From JADFUS01 sp036653215 (GTDB lineage: Bacteria > Bacteroidota > Bacteroidia > Bacteroidales > Rikenellaceae), in assembly GCA_036653215.1 (NCBI GenBank), contig JAVVUK010000087.1, positions 1 through 6,597 of the forward strand: a stretch of 6,597 nucleotides of DNA, in the 5' to 3' direction. The notes below the pieces were generated by a model. The model had not been told where the DNA came from, did no database searches, and saw only the letters and a program-made list of their open reading frames with translations. A program made the position numbers and the translations under genes. Below, piece by piece: positions 6,355 to 6,597 of this stretch (positions within the stretch are counted from its first letter, which is position 1; each line of letters opens with the position of its first letter).

Positions 6355-6597
6355 ATGTTACATATAACTAAATTCATTGAAGACAACATCATTGAGTTTA
6401 ACGAATATTACAAAGATATACTAAAAAGCGATAGCCCTTTTATCCAAGAGGCCGTTGGTCATATAACAAAGATGAAGGGTAAGCAGATAAGACCTATCTT
6501 GGTTATGTTATCATGCGGAATGTATTCTGTCATTGACAAAAAGACATATACAGCAGCTTCAATAATTGAACTTACACATATGGCATCTCTCATCCAC
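6355..6597 (+). CDS. all-trans polyprenyl diphosphate synthase, N-terminal part (runs off the window)
   Basis: Only the first 81 codons are inside the window. The frame is open from 6220 and its first ATG is at 6355. Family signatures are GKQIRP (42-47), whose Lys and Arg bind isopentenyl diphosphate, and ELTHMASLIH (72-81), which directly precedes the first aspartate-rich DDxxD motif. That motif should begin at the next codon, just beyond the edge. The enzyme condenses isopentenyl diphosphate units onto an allylic primer to make trans polyprenyl diphosphates. In Bacteroidetes these are typically used for the menaquinone side chain, although chain length and end use cannot be read from this fragment (ispA or ispB type). 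About 41 residues before the GK motif is slightly short compared with relatives, but no earlier ATG or GTG exists in frame; only a TTG at 6238 does. It is transcribed divergently from the envelope operon. Confidence 0.92.
   Translation, partial: MLHITKFIEDNIIEFNEYYKDILKSDSPFIQEAVGHITKMKGKQIRPILVMLSCGMYSVIDKKTYTAASIIELTHMASLIH

Overview
The window looks like chromosomal DNA of an AT-rich member of the Bacteroidota, probably Bacteroidales. The reasons are a DUF3098 gene between ftsX and uppP, a PUA-less TruB of about 240 residues, a roughly 350-residue QueA of the Bacteroidetes type, a large YfhO-family membrane protein, the lack of Shine-Dalgarno sequences, and a textbook Bacteroidetes promoter (TTTG, 19 bp, TATCTTTG). 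The species cannot be fixed from the sequence alone.

Layout: almost the whole window (61-6193) is one minus-strand gene cluster. In transcription order it reads YfhO-family membrane protein, ftsX, DUF3098 small membrane protein, uppP, truB, queA. Junctions are very tight: a 4-nt gap, a 1-nt overlap (TAATG), a 1-nt gap, a 4-nt overlap (ATGA), then a 67-nt gap before queA. The first five genes are therefore very likely one operon, and queA probably reads through. A divergent intergenic region (6194-6354) carries the operon promoter on the minus strand and a weaker candidate promoter on the plus strand. The latter would serve a polyprenyl diphosphate synthase gene that starts at about 6355 and runs off the right edge. 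Positions 1-60, beyond queA, are AT-rich and contain no gene start.

How the genes work together: three products act at the cell envelope. FtsX belongs to the divisome and cell-wall hydrolase control system. UppP recycles undecaprenyl pyrophosphate. The YfhO protein is a polytopic GT-C-like protein of uncertain substrate. The small DUF3098 protein sits between FtsX and UppP and has no known function. The two distal genes modify tRNA: TruB makes pseudouridine 55 and QueA makes epoxyqueuosine. The divergent prenyl synthase makes long isoprenoid chains, probably for menaquinone.

I see no mobile element, CRISPR array, RNA gene, riboswitch or new defence-type system. This is an ordinary housekeeping region. 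Its open questions are the DUF3098 protein and the YfhO protein placed at the head of an envelope operon.
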